DNA from: Hymenobacter nitidus
Lineage (GTDB): Bacteria; Bacteroidota; Bacteroidia; Cytophagales; Hymenobacteraceae
Assembly (NCBI RefSeq): GCF_020447315.1
Contig: NZ_JAJADQ010000001.1
Location: 620,001-684,000 of the forward strand
Direction: 5' to 3'
DNA: 64,000 nucleotides
Shown: positions 15,475 to 25,500 of the stretch, piece by piece
How the letters are laid out: every line of letters begins with the position of its first letter
Numbering within the stretch: position 1 is the stretch's first letter
Position numbers and translations under genes: made by a program
Notes under the pieces: model-generated
Databases searched by the model: none
What the model was told of the DNA's origin: nothing
Seen by the model: only the letters and a program-made list of their open reading frames with translations

Positions 15475-17238
15475 CTACCGCGCCAGCAGGCCTACCGTGC
15501 GGGCGGGCAGCTCGCGCGCATCCAGCACGATGAACCCATCCAGGGCATTGCTGAAATTGGGGTCCACGTTGAAGGCGAGCAGGCGGGCATTCTGCTTGAG
15601 GTAGTGGCGTAGCATTACTGGAATTCCGGCCCCGCCGGGCTCGAAGGTGGCAATAAGCCGGTGGAGGTCCTGCACGCTACCCAGGCCCGTTTGCAGCGTA
15701 GCGGGGCTTTCGCGGGCATCGAGGGGGCGGTAGCGGAACTGCTTGCGGGGCTTTACCAAAGCGGCCAGCGCGGGTTGAAAGTAGTGGGCCGTCAGAAAAT
15801 CGACCATCACGGCCCGCGACACGCTCGAAAACCGGTTGCTGATGCTGACCGGCCCAATCAGGTAGCGGTACTCCGGGTGGCGGGTCAGGTATTCGGCAAT
15901 ACCCTTCCAGAGCAGGGCCAGGGGCTGATTCTGCTTCTGGTACTCGACCCGCACGAAGGAGCGGCCCAGCTCCAGCGACTCGGCCAGGAACGGCTCCAGT
16001 GCTTTTTTCATCCGGAAAAGGGAGTGCAGGTAGAAGCCACGCCGCCCGTGCCGCCGCAGAATCACGCGGCCCCGGCCAATGCGGTAGGCCCCAACCAGCT
16101 GGCCGGCGGCGCGGTCGTAGAGAAACAGGTGCCGGTAGTACTCATCGTAGGCATCGAGGTCGAGGGGCTGCTGGGTGCCTTCGCCCTCCCGCCGAAACGT
16201 CAGCTCCCGCAGCCGCCCTATTTCGCGCAGCACATGGGGCGCTTCGGCCTGGCTGGCAATGTACACTTCCCAGCGCCCCGAACGCACCAGGCACCGGGAC
16301 GGACGGAGCGCGGCAATGTCGGCGGCAATGCGCGCCGCATCGGTTTCGGCCACCACTGCCGGCGCCGTCAGGGTGTCGTCGGGTCCCGCGGCGGCTATAC
16401 CGGAGCCCAGGGCAAAAACCCGGGCCCGCACGTAGGCCAGCCGCTCGCAGGGCGCCAGCTGTCCCAGCAGCACGGGCTGAATCGGCTGGCCTATCCGCAC
16501 CCGAATGGTCTGGCCCCGCTTGTTGAGCAGCTCGGCCGGCAGGCGGGCCGTACGCAGCCAGGGGTGCAGCATGCCCAGTAAGCTAAAACTTTCACTGTTG
16601 TGCCCGCTAAGCCACACCGGTACGACCGGCACGCGGGCCGCGCTCAGCAAACGGCCCGCCGTGGGGTGCCACTGTGCTTCGGTGGCGGGCCGGAAAGGCC
16701 CGGGCCGGCTGGCCACTTCCCCGGCCGGAAACAGGCCAACGGGCACCTCGTTGTGCAGATAGCGCAGCATATGGCGCACCCCGGGCACATTGCGACTGAC
16801 CGTATCTGGCTCGGGGCTTACCAGAATAAGGTGGTTGGCCAGCTGGGGCAGCAGCGGGGCCAGCACCTCGTTGGCTACCATCCGGAAGTCGGGTCGCACC
16901 TCGGTGAGCACGTAAAGCAGCACTAGGCCGTCGAGCAAGCCGCAGGGATGGTTGCTCAGGGCCATGAAGCTGCCGGTGCGGGCTATGCGGCGCAGCTCGG
17001 CGGCATCATAGTCGAGCGTGATATCCAGGCTGCGCAACAGCATACCGATGTAGTCGCGGCCCCGCAGGTGGGCGTGCTGCTCGTGCAGCTGCTGCAGCTC
17101 CCGCACCTGTACCAGCGGGTTGAGGACCGGCCGCAGCAGCTCAAAGGCGCGGCGGCCTGCCAAGGATGAATGCGAAAAGCTGGAGGGAGCGGAGAAATCC
17201 ATCGGCGGGAGGCCGGGGGCCATAACTTGGTTGGGCAC
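15475..17238 (-). CDS. Bifunctional acyltransferase: PlsC-like plus GNAT (OlsF-like)
   Basis: 587 residues in two parts. The N-terminal half is a PlsC/lysophospholipid acyltransferase: SNHPCGLLDG near residue 100 is the HxxxxD motif, and VGLFPAGEVASRPG is the FPEG-like block. The C-terminal half (from about 310) is an Acetyltransf_5/OlsB-type domain with LRELTFRREGEGTQQPLD, YDEYYRHLFLYD and a GAYRIGRG block. In Serratia OlsF such a fusion makes ornithine lipids, with one domain N-acylating ornithine and the other O-acylating the lyso-lipid. The same role is likely here. Probably a peripheral inner-membrane protein. Alternative in-frame ATGs lie at codons 6 and 13. Monocistronic. Confidence 0.82.
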   Translation of the reverse strand: MPNQVMAPGLPPMDFSAPSSFSHSSLAGRRAFELLRPVLNPLVQVRELQQLHEQHAHLRGRDYIGMLLRSLDITLDYDAAELRRIARTGSFMALSNHPCGLLDGLVLLYVLTEVRPDFRMVANEVLAPLLPQLANHLILVSPEPDTVSRNVPGVRHMLRYLHNEVPVGLFPAGEVASRPGPFRPATEAQWHPTAGRLLSAARVPVVPVWLSGHNSESFSLLGMLHPWLRTARLPAELLNKRGQTIRVRIGQPIQPVLLGQLAPCERLAYVRARVFALGSGIAAAGPDDTLTAPAVVAETDAARIAADIAALRPSRCLVRSGRWEVYIASQAEAPHVLREIGRLRELTFRREGEGTQQPLDLDAYDEYYRHLFLYDRAAGQLVGAYRIGRGRVILRRHGRRGFYLHSLFRMKKALEPFLAESLELGRSFVRVEYQKQNQPLALLWKGIAEYLTRHPEYRYLIGPVSISNRFSSVSRAVMVDFLTAHYFQPALAALVKPRKQFRYRPLDARESPATLQTGLGSVQDLHRLIATFEPGGAGIPVMLRHYLKQNARLLAFNVDPNFSNALDGFIVLDARELPARTVGLLAR

Positions 17239-17319
17239 CGGGGCTTCACAAATTTCACCAGCAGATATTGGGTGAGCGTTGCCGGGAGGTTATGAATTCG
17301 TTATCAGCATAGCACAGAG

Positions 17320-17343
17320 AAAGCCGCGTTGCAGCGCGGCTTT
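17320..17343. terminator. Hairpin between OlsF-like and nuclease genes
   Basis: AAAGCCGCG and CGCGGCTTT pair over a short loop. It has A- and T-rich ends but no long T-run. It lies upstream of the OlsF-like gene and may act as a second stop behind the nuclease terminator at 17462-17497. Confidence 0.5.
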
Positions 17344-17461
17344 CAGGCACTTATCACCTTTTCACTTCCTCTTTGATACTGCTTGAGTAAAGGATAGACA
17401 ACTAGTAAGAGCTGGCAATAAGGGCCTGAACAGGCGGGACAGCACAGCTACAATATAGCGA

Positions 17462-17497
17462 AAATGCCCTGACAGCCAACCGGCCATCAGGGCATTT
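17462..17497. terminator. Intrinsic terminator of the nuclease gene
   Basis: An 11-bp perfect stem, AAATGCCCTGA with TCAGGGCATTT, loop 14 nt, about 25 bp past the nuclease stop. It has a short T-run on each side. Confidence 0.75.
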
Positions 17498-17521
17498 CTC
17501 GGAATGATTTACCCGCTATTC

Positions 17522-18403
17522 TCAGCTCGTCGGACCGCTGTCGACGCGGGCCTCGATGGTAGCCTGCACCGTGGAGGAAACGGCCGACAGGATGTTGTAG
17601 CCCGTGGCGCTTTCGATGGCGTCGACCGACGTGCGGTAGGTGCCCCAGGTAGTACCCACCGACTGGTCGTTGGGCGTGTTGATGGCAATAACGCGGGTGG
17701 CGGTGGTAACGCGGCTGGCGTCCGAAGAACCCTCGGGCAGTACCACGATTACCTTCCAGCAGCGGGCGGGCACGGTTACTTTACCACTGGCAATGGTCGT
17801 CTTGTAGCCGTTCAGGCCGGTGCCGCCGGTGCCGTAGCTGCCGCAGATGATGTAGAGCTCATTGCCCTGGTTGATCAGGGTGCGGCAGTAGTTCTCAAGG
17901 TTGGCCCAGGCCTTTTGGTTGTTGTTGGCGGCCTGGGGCATCATGTTGGTCATCAGGAACGTGGCCGAGTTGTCGGCTACCGAGCCGGTGCGGTCGGCTG
18001 AAGGGCAGTTATGGCCCCGGTCGAAGCCCGAGCCGGTGTAGCTGCTGCTCGTGGCCCGGAACCAGCCCGTGGGCAGGGTCGCGTCGGCGGCAAAATTGTC
18101 CTGCCGGGGCGTACTGCCCACCCAGGCACTGCTCAGGTGCCAGCTTACCCAGTTCGGAATGCCCCGGTCGCGGTGATACGACAGCGCAAACTGCGACTTC
18201 GACATCAGGTAGTTGGTGTAGTTGGTGGTGCTGGTGGTAGCTCCGCTGGGGTTACCCATGGTCAGGTGACTGTCCCGGGTGGCATCTAAACTCTGTGAAA
18301 CAGCAGTGGGAGTGCTGGGCGCAATGGCTTCGTCTTTAGAACACGAAACGGCCAGAGTGCCAAGTAGGCCCAAGCTGAGCAAGCGGTAGAGGGTACGCTT
18401 CAT
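17522..18403 (-). CDS. Exported DNA/RNA non-specific endonuclease (DRGH family)
   Basis: 293 residues. The N-terminus MKRTLYRLLSLGLLGTLAVSCSKDE is a lipoprotein signal with a lipobox ending LAVSC (Cys21), so the mature enzyme is probably membrane-anchored facing the periplasm or exposed on the surface. The nuclease core holds the DRGH motif (FDRGHNCPSADR) with its general-base His, followed by the metal-ligand Asn region (MTNMMPQAANNNQKAWANLENYCR), as in Serratia NucA-type sugar-nonspecific nucleases. A role in scavenging nucleotides or digesting extracellular DNA is likely. No immunity gene is adjacent, which argues against a toxin role. A CATCTTTG sequence (18471-18478, minus) is one base off a -7 box. 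Confidence 0.9.
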   Translation of the reverse strand: MKRTLYRLLSLGLLGTLAVSCSKDEAIAPSTPTAVSQSLDATRDSHLTMGNPSGATTSTTNYTNYLMSKSQFALSYHRDRGIPNWVSWHLSSAWVGSTPRQDNFAADATLPTGWFRATSSSYTGSGFDRGHNCPSADRTGSVADNSATFLMTNMMPQAANNNQKAWANLENYCRTLINQGNELYIICGSYGTGGTGLNGYKTTIASGKVTVPARCWKVIVVLPEGSSDASRVTTATRVIAINTPNDQSVGTTWGTYRTSVDAIESATGYNILSAVSSTVQATIEARVDSGPTS

Positions 18404-18793
18404 TCGGAAGAGGTTTGGATGGGAGAAAAGAAAGGAAAGAAAGACGGATGAACGGGCTGAAAACCGGGTGCAAAGATGCCGGAGCCGGTATCCAGTTGTG
18501 TTACCGAAATATTACCATTTATACCCCCTCAAACAAATCCATTTTTATCACTTTATTATTTTATCGGGTATTCTATTGCGTATTTCTCAATAAAACCCAC
18601 CGTACTGCCACCAGAGCCATTATTACAGGTAAGCAGCGTGTACAAGCACAACATAATTTTATACATACTTAATCCTGTATATATCCACTTTATGAAACTT
18701 ATACCACTGCTTTCAGTATACAGCCGGCTTTGGTCGGAAGGTCATTACTCAAATCAAATGCATTATAACAAATCCTAGAATGACTTTCACGCA
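18404..18793. other. AT-rich intergenic stretch
   Basis: About 390 bp between the start of the nuclease gene and the terminator of the T9SS cargo gene. It is clearly AT-richer than the genes around it, and no frame in it looks coding. It carries a near-consensus -7 box for the nuclease gene at 18471-18478 (minus). Confidence 0.5.
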
Positions 18794-18824
18794 AAAGCCC
18801 CGCCACAGGGAGTGGCGGGGCTTT
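18794..18824. terminator. Intrinsic terminator
   Basis: A 13-bp perfect stem (AAAGCCCCGCCAC with GTGGCGGGGCTTT) with a 5-nt loop, about 50 bp past the stop of the minus-strand T9SS cargo gene. Confidence 0.8.
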
Positions 18825-18872
18825 CAATAACGAGGAGGTCAATGGCTCCGGCAGCTCAGTTCACGGGCCGAT

Positions 18873-20843
18873 CTAGCGCCCGGCAACTACCAGCTTCTGG
18901 CTGGCTACCCGCTGACCATTGCCATCGAGCAGAACCACGTGGTAAAGCCCGGCATTCAGCGTAGCGGTAGACAGCTGCACGGTACGCTCCGTAGCAGCCA
19001 CGGTACGAACAAGCTGGCCCAGCATGGTGTAGACCTGCACTTTAGAGCCGGCAGCCGGAGCCGTAGCCAAGGCTACTTCTACGGTGCGGGTGCCGTTGGC
19101 CGGGTTCGGGAACAGCTCCAGACCGCGGGTGCCGGCGCTGAAGCCGCGGGCCTCGGTTTCGCCGCCGCCACCGCCGCCACCGGGAGGCGTCACGACGGGA
19201 GGACCTACTACCGCTGGGAAAGCGGGGCTAGGATCTTCCGCGAAGGCGTAGTAGATGCGGGCGTCTGAGAACAGGCCTACTCCGCCACTCAGCTCCAGCT
19301 CAACCCAGTCGAAATCCTGCTTGGTCAGGAAAGAAACTACGCTGCGGTTGTCGTTGATCAGGCTCAGGTCGAGCAGGCTGGTGCCCGAAGCCGACTCTTC
19401 CAGCTGCGTGCCGGTAGTGCCCGAGTAGGTGTTGATGCGGATGTTCTGCAGCAGCGTGGTGTTGAGCAAGCCTTTGTTGGTGCGCAGCACGATGCCCGCC
19501 CGGTTGCCGGCTTTGCCTTCGCCATTCAGGCGCAGCTTCAGCTTATAAGTACCCAGGGCCAGGATGGGGAACTGCACGCCGGCATAGTCGCCGGGCGTAA
19601 ACACGTTGTCGGCGGCCTTGGCGGTATTGTAGGAGTTGCAGCCAACGCAGAGCAGGCCGTTGGCCGCTTCCTGGTACTCGGTGCCACGTTGGGGCGCTGT
19701 GAAGTTCGACAGCACCGGCGTCACGTCGCGGAAGGCGCGGGGCTCGATGCCGAAGCCGTAGTAGACGTTCAGGTTGTTGAGGACGCTCACCAGAGCACCC
19801 TGCGTGATTTCCACCTGGTCGAAGGCCGTCTTCGACTGGAAGCTCACCTGGTAGCGGTCGTCGGGCAGCAGCGTGAGGCTGAGCAGGTCGGCACCCTGGC
19901 GGGTTTCCTGCAGCTCACCGTTCAGGTAAGTGCGCAGCTGCAGGCCGTCCAGCACGTTCAGGTCGACCACGCTGCTGTTGCCAACCACGAAGCCAGCCTG
20001 GTAGCCGATGGGGGCTTTACCTTCGAGCTTCACCTTCAGGGCCGTAGTGCAGGCATTTACGCCGGCTACCGTCGTGAGCGTGGCGAAGTTGTTCAGGTCA
20101 GTGTCAACGGTGTTTTCGGGATTGGCCACGCCAGTACCGACGCACACCGCGACCGGGCTGCCACCACCCGAGCGCACCACAAAGTCGCCGGCGGCGGGGG
20201 TAGCGCTACGCGACAGGTAGCCCACGGCCCGGTTGAGCTGGGTAGCGCCCGGTACGGCGTAGGCATACAGCACACGTACCGTATTGATGCCATTAACCAG
20301 GCCGCCAACCGACAGCTCAATTTTATCGAACGCCTTGCTCGACAAGAACTCAATGCCGTAGCGGCTGTCGGACAGCAGCGTGGTGCTTACCAGCGCATCG
20401 CTGCCCTTCACTTCCTGCTGGGGAATGCCGTTCAGGGAGGTGCGCAGAGTGAGGGTAGCCAGGGTGCTTACATTCAGCAGGCTGCCGGTGCTGATTACCA
20501 TACCGGCCCGGTAGCCGGGCATGCCGGCTCCGCCGGCCAGGCGCAGCGTCAGCGAAACGTCGCCACCGACCAAACCCAGCGAGTTCTGGACAATGGCATA
20601 GTTGTTCAGGTTAGTATCGGCGGCCCGCTCCGGGTAGGCTACAAAGCAGCCCAGGCATTGGCCCGCATCATCCGTAGAACTCAGCAGCCGGTTTGAATTT
20701 ACGGCGTGCGTTGAGTTATATACGGGCACGTTGAAAGTGGAATAATAGGCCGATCCACTTTGGGCTAAACCAGTGAAACCAGCTAACAGCGCCGGCAGGC
20801 AGGCACCAAGAGCACGAATAGGGAAGCGTAGAGAGTGTTGCAT
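18873..20843 (-). CDS. Secreted triplicated-domain protein with T9SS sorting domain
   Basis: 656 residues from the ATG at 20843, chosen because it opens the signal peptide MQHSLRFPIRALGACLPALL. Three tandem copies of a domain of about 170 residues follow. Each has a C-x-x-C or C-x-x-T start (CLGC, CVGT, CVGC), a D/N-rich 'DTNLNNYA' segment in the first two copies, an 'xGxxAGxVI' strand, an 'LRTxLNG' strand and a closing 'FDxxEL..YYAFA' unit. After a seven-glycine linker comes a type A T9SS sorting domain (LELFPNPANGT .. GLYHVVLLDGNGQRVASQKLVV). The protein is therefore probably exported through PorSS to the cell surface or medium, likely as an adhesin or matrix protein. The domain itself was not recognised. 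Confidence 0.8.
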   Translation of the reverse strand: MQHSLRFPIRALGACLPALLAGFTGLAQSGSAYYSTFNVPVYNSTHAVNSNRLLSSTDDAGQCLGCFVAYPERAADTNLNNYAIVQNSLGLVGGDVSLTLRLAGGAGMPGYRAGMVISTGSLLNVSTLATLTLRTSLNGIPQQEVKGSDALVSTTLLSDSRYGIEFLSSKAFDKIELSVGGLVNGINTVRVLYAYAVPGATQLNRAVGYLSRSATPAAGDFVVRSGGGSPVAVCVGTGVANPENTVDTDLNNFATLTTVAGVNACTTALKVKLEGKAPIGYQAGFVVGNSSVVDLNVLDGLQLRTYLNGELQETRQGADLLSLTLLPDDRYQVSFQSKTAFDQVEITQGALVSVLNNLNVYYGFGIEPRAFRDVTPVLSNFTAPQRGTEYQEAANGLLCVGCNSYNTAKAADNVFTPGDYAGVQFPILALGTYKLKLRLNGEGKAGNRAGIVLRTNKGLLNTTLLQNIRINTYSGTTGTQLEESASGTSLLDLSLINDNRSVVSFLTKQDFDWVELELSGGVGLFSDARIYYAFAEDPSPAFPAVVGPPVVTPPGGGGGGGETEARGFSAGTRGLELFPNPANGTRTVEVALATAPAAGSKVQVYTMLGQLVRTVAATERTVQLSTATLNAGLYHVVLLDGNGQRVASQKLVVAGR

Positions 20844-21186
20844 AGAAAGTGGAATCGTGGAACTGCTCAACCGACTGGCAGCTGACCGATTGTTGGCAAG
20901 AGGTTTGCCAATCGACAGCCAAACGTGCAACTATCTATAAATCAGACAATTATTAATATAATATTTTTACAATACTTTCCCAATCATAGATTGCACTTCC
21001 CATTTTTGGAATTTTTGGCTAAACCCGTTTTTAAGCCTAAATTCGCCCATTCAATGGATAAAATTTAATCTACTACTACATGATTACCCTGAATTAATTG
21101 TACATTTTTTATTTTCCGCTCATTTCTCACTTTGATACAACAGACCAGCTTTCTTTCCGTAGGAAGTAGTCCCCACCGTTCTAGTC
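20844..21186. other. AT-rich divergent intergenic region
   Basis: 343 bp between the T9SS cargo gene (minus) and the sigma-54 activator gene (plus). It contains the sigma-54-like palindrome at 20893-20911. The remainder, from 20930 to 21180, is very AT-rich with many TTTTT/AAAAA tracts and no plausible gene. Confidence 0.6.
20893..20911 (-). promoter_or_regulatory. Sigma-54-like promoter, palindromic
   Basis: TTGGCAAGAGGTTTGCCAA is a 7-5-7 palindrome. On both strands it has the TGGCA-N6-TTGC pattern with GG and GC exactly 10 nt apart, as RpoN promoters need. On the minus strand it would start transcription near 20885, about 40 nt before the T9SS cargo ATG. The neighbouring gene at 21187 encodes a sigma-54 activator. 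It could instead be an operator for another regulator. Confidence 0.5.
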
Positions 21187-22569
21187 ATGCCTATGCCGAC
21201 TTCTACCATTATTACTATTTTTATTGTTGAGGACAATGCCTGGTACGGCGAGCTGCTGGAGTACCGGCTGGCCCAAAACCCCGACCACCATATCCGCCGC
21301 TTTACCACTGCCCAGGCTTGCCTGGATAGTCTGGCAGATAAGCCCGACCTGATTACACTCGACTACTCCCTGCCCGACGGCTCGGGCGACGAGGTGCTAC
21401 GGCTGATTAAGGAGCGGCTGCCGGAAGTGGCCGTTATCGTTATTTCGGGCCAGGAAGACGTGCGCACGGCCATTGGGCTGCTGCACCAGGGCGCCTACGA
21501 CTACCTGGTGAAGGACGAGGAAACCCTGGACCGGCTCTGGAACTCGGTGGGCAACTGGCGTAAGCAGCTGCTGCTCCGGCGCGAAAACGAGCAGCTACGC
21601 AAGCAGATCAACAACAAGCACGACCAGCAGCGCGCCATTCTGGGCGAAAGCCCGCAGATCCAGCAGCTTTTTGCCCTGATCGACAAAGCCGGCCGGGCCA
21701 ACATTTCGGTATCGATAAGCGGCGAAACCGGTACCGGCAAGGAGCTGGTGGCCAAAGCCATTCACTCGCGCTCGGAGCGGCGCGATGCTCCATTTGTGGC
21801 CGTCAACGTGGCCGCCATTCCGGGCGAGCTGCTGGAGAGTGAGCTGTTCGGGCACGAAAAAGGCGCTTTTACCGGGGCCATCAACCGGCGCATCGGCCGG
21901 TTTGAGGAAGCCCATAAAGGCACGCTTTTCCTCGACGAAATCTCGGAGCTTGACCTGAGCCTGCAGGCCAAGCTGCTGCGGGTGCTGCAGGAGCGCGAAG
22001 TGGTGCGCGTGGGCGGCAACACCCGCATTCCCTTCGATGCCCGCCTGATGGTAGCTACCCACCGCGACCTGAACCAGGAAGTGAAGGAAGGCCGCTTCCG
22101 CGAAGATTTATATTACCGGCTCCTGGGCCTGCCCATTGTGCTGCCGCCCCTGCGTGAGCGGGGCCACGACATTCTGCTGCTGGCCGACTCTTTTCTGCAG
22201 AACTTCTGTCGGCAGAACGGCATGACGATCTGCACGCTGTCGGCGGCGGCCCAGAACCGGCTGCTACAGTACCACTTTCCCGGCAACGTGCGCGAACTGA
22301 AAGCCGTGGTGGAGCTGGCCGCCGTGCTGGCCGAAGGTGAGGTGATTCAGCCCCAGGACCTCTCGCTGCGGGGCGAGCAGCCGGGCAGCGCCCTGCTGGA
22401 GCTGCCCGAGCCGGGCCCCGACGAATCGTTGCGCAGCCAGACGGCCGCTATTGTGCAGCGCTACCTGCAGCACTACCAGGGAAATATTATGGAAGTAGCC
22501 GCTCGCCTGCAAATCGGGAAGTCTACCATTTATCGTATGGTTCAGAAAAAGGAGGTTCAGCTTCCCTGA
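21187..22569 (+). CDS. NtrC-type sigma-54-dependent response regulator
   Basis: 460 residues. The receiver domain (about 8-125) has phospho-acceptor Asp59 in TLDYSLPDG. The AAA+ activator domain (about 150-390) shows Walker A GETGTGKE at 179-186, the sigma-54-contacting GAFTGA loop at 226-231, Walker B LFLDE at 247-251, and the RLMVATHRDL and FREDLYYRL segments. The Fis-type helix-turn-helix lies at the C-terminus (NIMEVAARLQIGKSTIYRMV). It should activate RpoN promoters in response to phosphorylation. The hybrid kinase gene begins 22 bp downstream. A sigma-54-like element lies at 20893-20911. In-frame ATGs at codons 1 and 3 cannot be separated. Confidence 0.93.
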   Translation: MPMPTSTIITIFIVEDNAWYGELLEYRLAQNPDHHIRRFTTAQACLDSLADKPDLITLDYSLPDGSGDEVLRLIKERLPEVAVIVISGQEDVRTAIGLLHQGAYDYLVKDEETLDRLWNSVGNWRKQLLLRRENEQLRKQINNKHDQQRAILGESPQIQQLFALIDKAGRANISVSISGETGTGKELVAKAIHSRSERRDAPFVAVNVAAIPGELLESELFGHEKGAFTGAINRRIGRFEEAHKGTLFLDEISELDLSLQAKLLRVLQEREVVRVGGNTRIPFDARLMVATHRDLNQEVKEGRFREDLYYRLLGLPIVLPPLRERGHDILLLADSFLQNFCRQNGMTICTLSAAAQNRLLQYHFPGNVRELKAVVELAAVLAEGEVIQPQDLSLRGEQPGSALLELPEPGPDESLRSQTAAIVQRYLQHYQGNIMEVAARLQIGKSTIYRMVQKKEVQLP

Positions 22570-22591
22570 CCTGCAACCAAGCGTAAGGTAT

Positions 22592-25500
22592 ATGACTTCA
22601 CTGGCTTACCGGCACCTGCGCCGTCGTTTGCAACATGCCCAGCGGCAGCAAATGGCCGCGCAGCTTGAGCTTCAGACCCTACGTGCCCAGACGGAGCAGC
22701 ACCACACCGCCGCCAGCAAGCAGGCGGCGGCCCTGCTCCAGACAGTCAGTACCGGGCTGCTCATTGAAAATCAGCAGGGCATTGTTACGCTCAATGAGCG
22801 GCTGAGCCAGTTGCTGAAGCTGCCGGCCCCGGGCATGACCTACGTGGGCCAGCCTAGCCGGGACGTGCTGACCCAAGCGCCTTTTGCCAACGCCGCTACC
22901 GCTCAGGCCCAGATGCAGGCCGCCGTAGCGGGCCAGGCGCAGGTGAAAGGCCTGCTGCAGGAACTCACCAACGGCACCGTGCTGCAGGTGGATTATCTGC
23001 CCGTGGTGCAAAACGGGGAAACCATACTGCACCTGTGGAGCTACGAGGACGTGACCCGGCAGCAACAGACCCAGCAGCACGTTCAGGAACTCTCGCGCCT
23101 AGCCGAGCAGTGCCCCCACCCCATTATCTGCTTCACCCACAGCGGGCAGGCCCGCTACGCCAACTCCGCCGCCCAGACGGTGCTGCAGATCCTGGAAAGC
23201 CCGGCCGAAGCCGCCTGCCGCCAGGTGTTGTGCGACGAAATCAGGGCGGCGCTGGCCGAGCGGCAGCCCCACGTGTACGAATACAGCCTCGGCCCGGCGC
23301 GCTACCTCTGGACCATTGCCCCCCTGCCGCACCAGGAAGGCGTCAACGTGTACCTCACCGATATTACGGCCCGCTACCAGGCCGAGCGCGCCCTGGAACA
23401 CAGCCGCCTGTTTGCCCAGCGCATCAACGACACCATTCCCAACCTGGTGCTGCTGCTGGACCTGGAGGAAAGCCGGCTGCTGTACTGCAATTCGCAGAGC
23501 CAGGGTCTGCTGGGCTACTCCGAGGTGGAAATGGTGGCCTTGGGCACCCGGGTACTGCCCACTTTTTTGCAGCCCGACGACCTGCGCGCCATCCTGCAAC
23601 GGGTGCCGGAGCTGCAGTGCACTGCCGACGGCCAGACCCTGGAGTCGGAGTACCGGGTGCGGCACCGCGACGGGAGCTGGCGCTGGATGAAATTCAAGAG
23701 CACGCCCTTCCGGCGCCACCCCGACGGCCGGGTGCGCCAGATGGTGGCCAGCGCCGAAGACGTCACTACTCGGCGCTGCATCGAAGCCCGCCTGCGCCAG
23801 AGCCAGCTATTTGTGGAGCGCATTGCCAGCACGGTGCCCAACCTGATATATATTTTCGACATTGAGGAGGGCCATAACGTGTACTGCAACCAGTTCGTGG
23901 AGCAGGTGCTGGGCTATTCCGAGGCCGATTTGCAGTCGATGGGCTCCAGCCTGCTAGCCCAGTTTGCCCCGCCCGACCAACTGCTGCTGCTGCTCGACCA
24001 TTTTGCCCAGATAGCGCAGTGTGCCGACGGCGAAACCCGCTCCCTGGAGCTGTACCTCTGCCACCGCGACGGCAGCCTACGCTGGCTGCGGCTCAACAGC
24101 ACCCCGTTTGAGCGCAATGCATCAGGAGAAGTGAAGCTGGTGCTGGGCGCGGCCGAGGATATTTCGCACTGGAAGGCCGCCGAGGAGCAGCGCCTGGCCA
24201 CCAACCGGCGGCTGGCCGAGCAAAACCACCTGTTTCGCCAGGTGATTGACACCACGCCCCACCTGGTGTACCTTAAAGACGGCGACGGCAACTACCTGCT
24301 GGCCAACCAGGCCACCGCCGACCTCTACGGCCTGAGCGTGGAAGACGTGACGCACACCACCACCACGCGCCTGCCCATTGCCGCTACCGACGCGGCCCGC
24401 TACCTGCGCGCCGACCGTCGCGTGATAAACACCCAGCAGGAGGTGGTTACGGAGGAAACCTTTACCCGCCCCACGGGCGAAGTGCTGTGGTTTCATAGCA
24501 TCAAGCGGCCTTTCCGGCTGGCCGATGGCACCGTCCGGGTGCTGGGCGTCGACAGCAACATTACGGACCTGAAGAAAACCCAGCACGCCCTGCGGCTGGC
24601 TAAGGAAACGGCCGAGGAGAATGCCCAGGTCAAGCAGGACTTTCTGGCCAACATGAGCCACGAGATTCGTACGCCCATGAACGGGATTCTGGGCCTGGCC
24701 GAGCTGCTGCACAAAACTCCGCTCAACGAGCGCCAAAGCCAGTACCTGAGCCACATCCGGCACGCCTCGGAGCAGCTGTTAGTCGTGATAAACGATATTC
24801 TGGCCATAGCCGAGCTGGGCGCGGGCAAAATCAGGCTGGAAAACAGGGCCTTCGACCTGCGGGAAGTGCTGACGGCCAGCTGCCAGCTGCTGCTGCCCAA
24901 AGCCACCGAAAAAGGCATAGCGCTGGAGCTGGAGCTGCCCCCGGCCGAGGAGCCCACCCTGGTTATCGGCGACCCATACCGGCTGCGGCAGATTCTGCTA
25001 AACCTGCTCAGCAACGCGGTAAAGTTTACCGACCGGGGCCAGGTGCGCCTTAGCTGCCGCCGCCTCAGCACCCCTGCCGAGCCCCCGACCTTCGAGTTTG
25101 CCGTCAGTGATACGGGCATTGGCATTCCGCCCCACCAGCTGGAGCAGGTATTTGAGGCCTTCACCCAGGCCACAGCCAGCACGGCGCGCGAATACGGCGG
25201 CTCGGGTCTGGGTTTGAGCATTTCCCGGGGCCTGGCGGAGCTGCTGGGGGGCAATATTCAGGTGGAAAGCCACGTGCAGGTGGGCAGCACTTTCCGCGTC
25301 ACGCTGCCCTTCACCCGCACCGATTCGTTGGCGCCCGTGGCAGTGCAGCCCCCCAGCCCGGTGCCGGCTTTTCCTAGTCTGGGCCCGCGGCGCATTCTGC
25401 TGGCCGAAGACAACGCCGTAAATCAGCTGCTGGTGGAAGCGCAGCTGCGCGGCTGGGGCTGCCAGGTCGACATTGCCGCCACCGGCCGGGAGGCGTGGCT

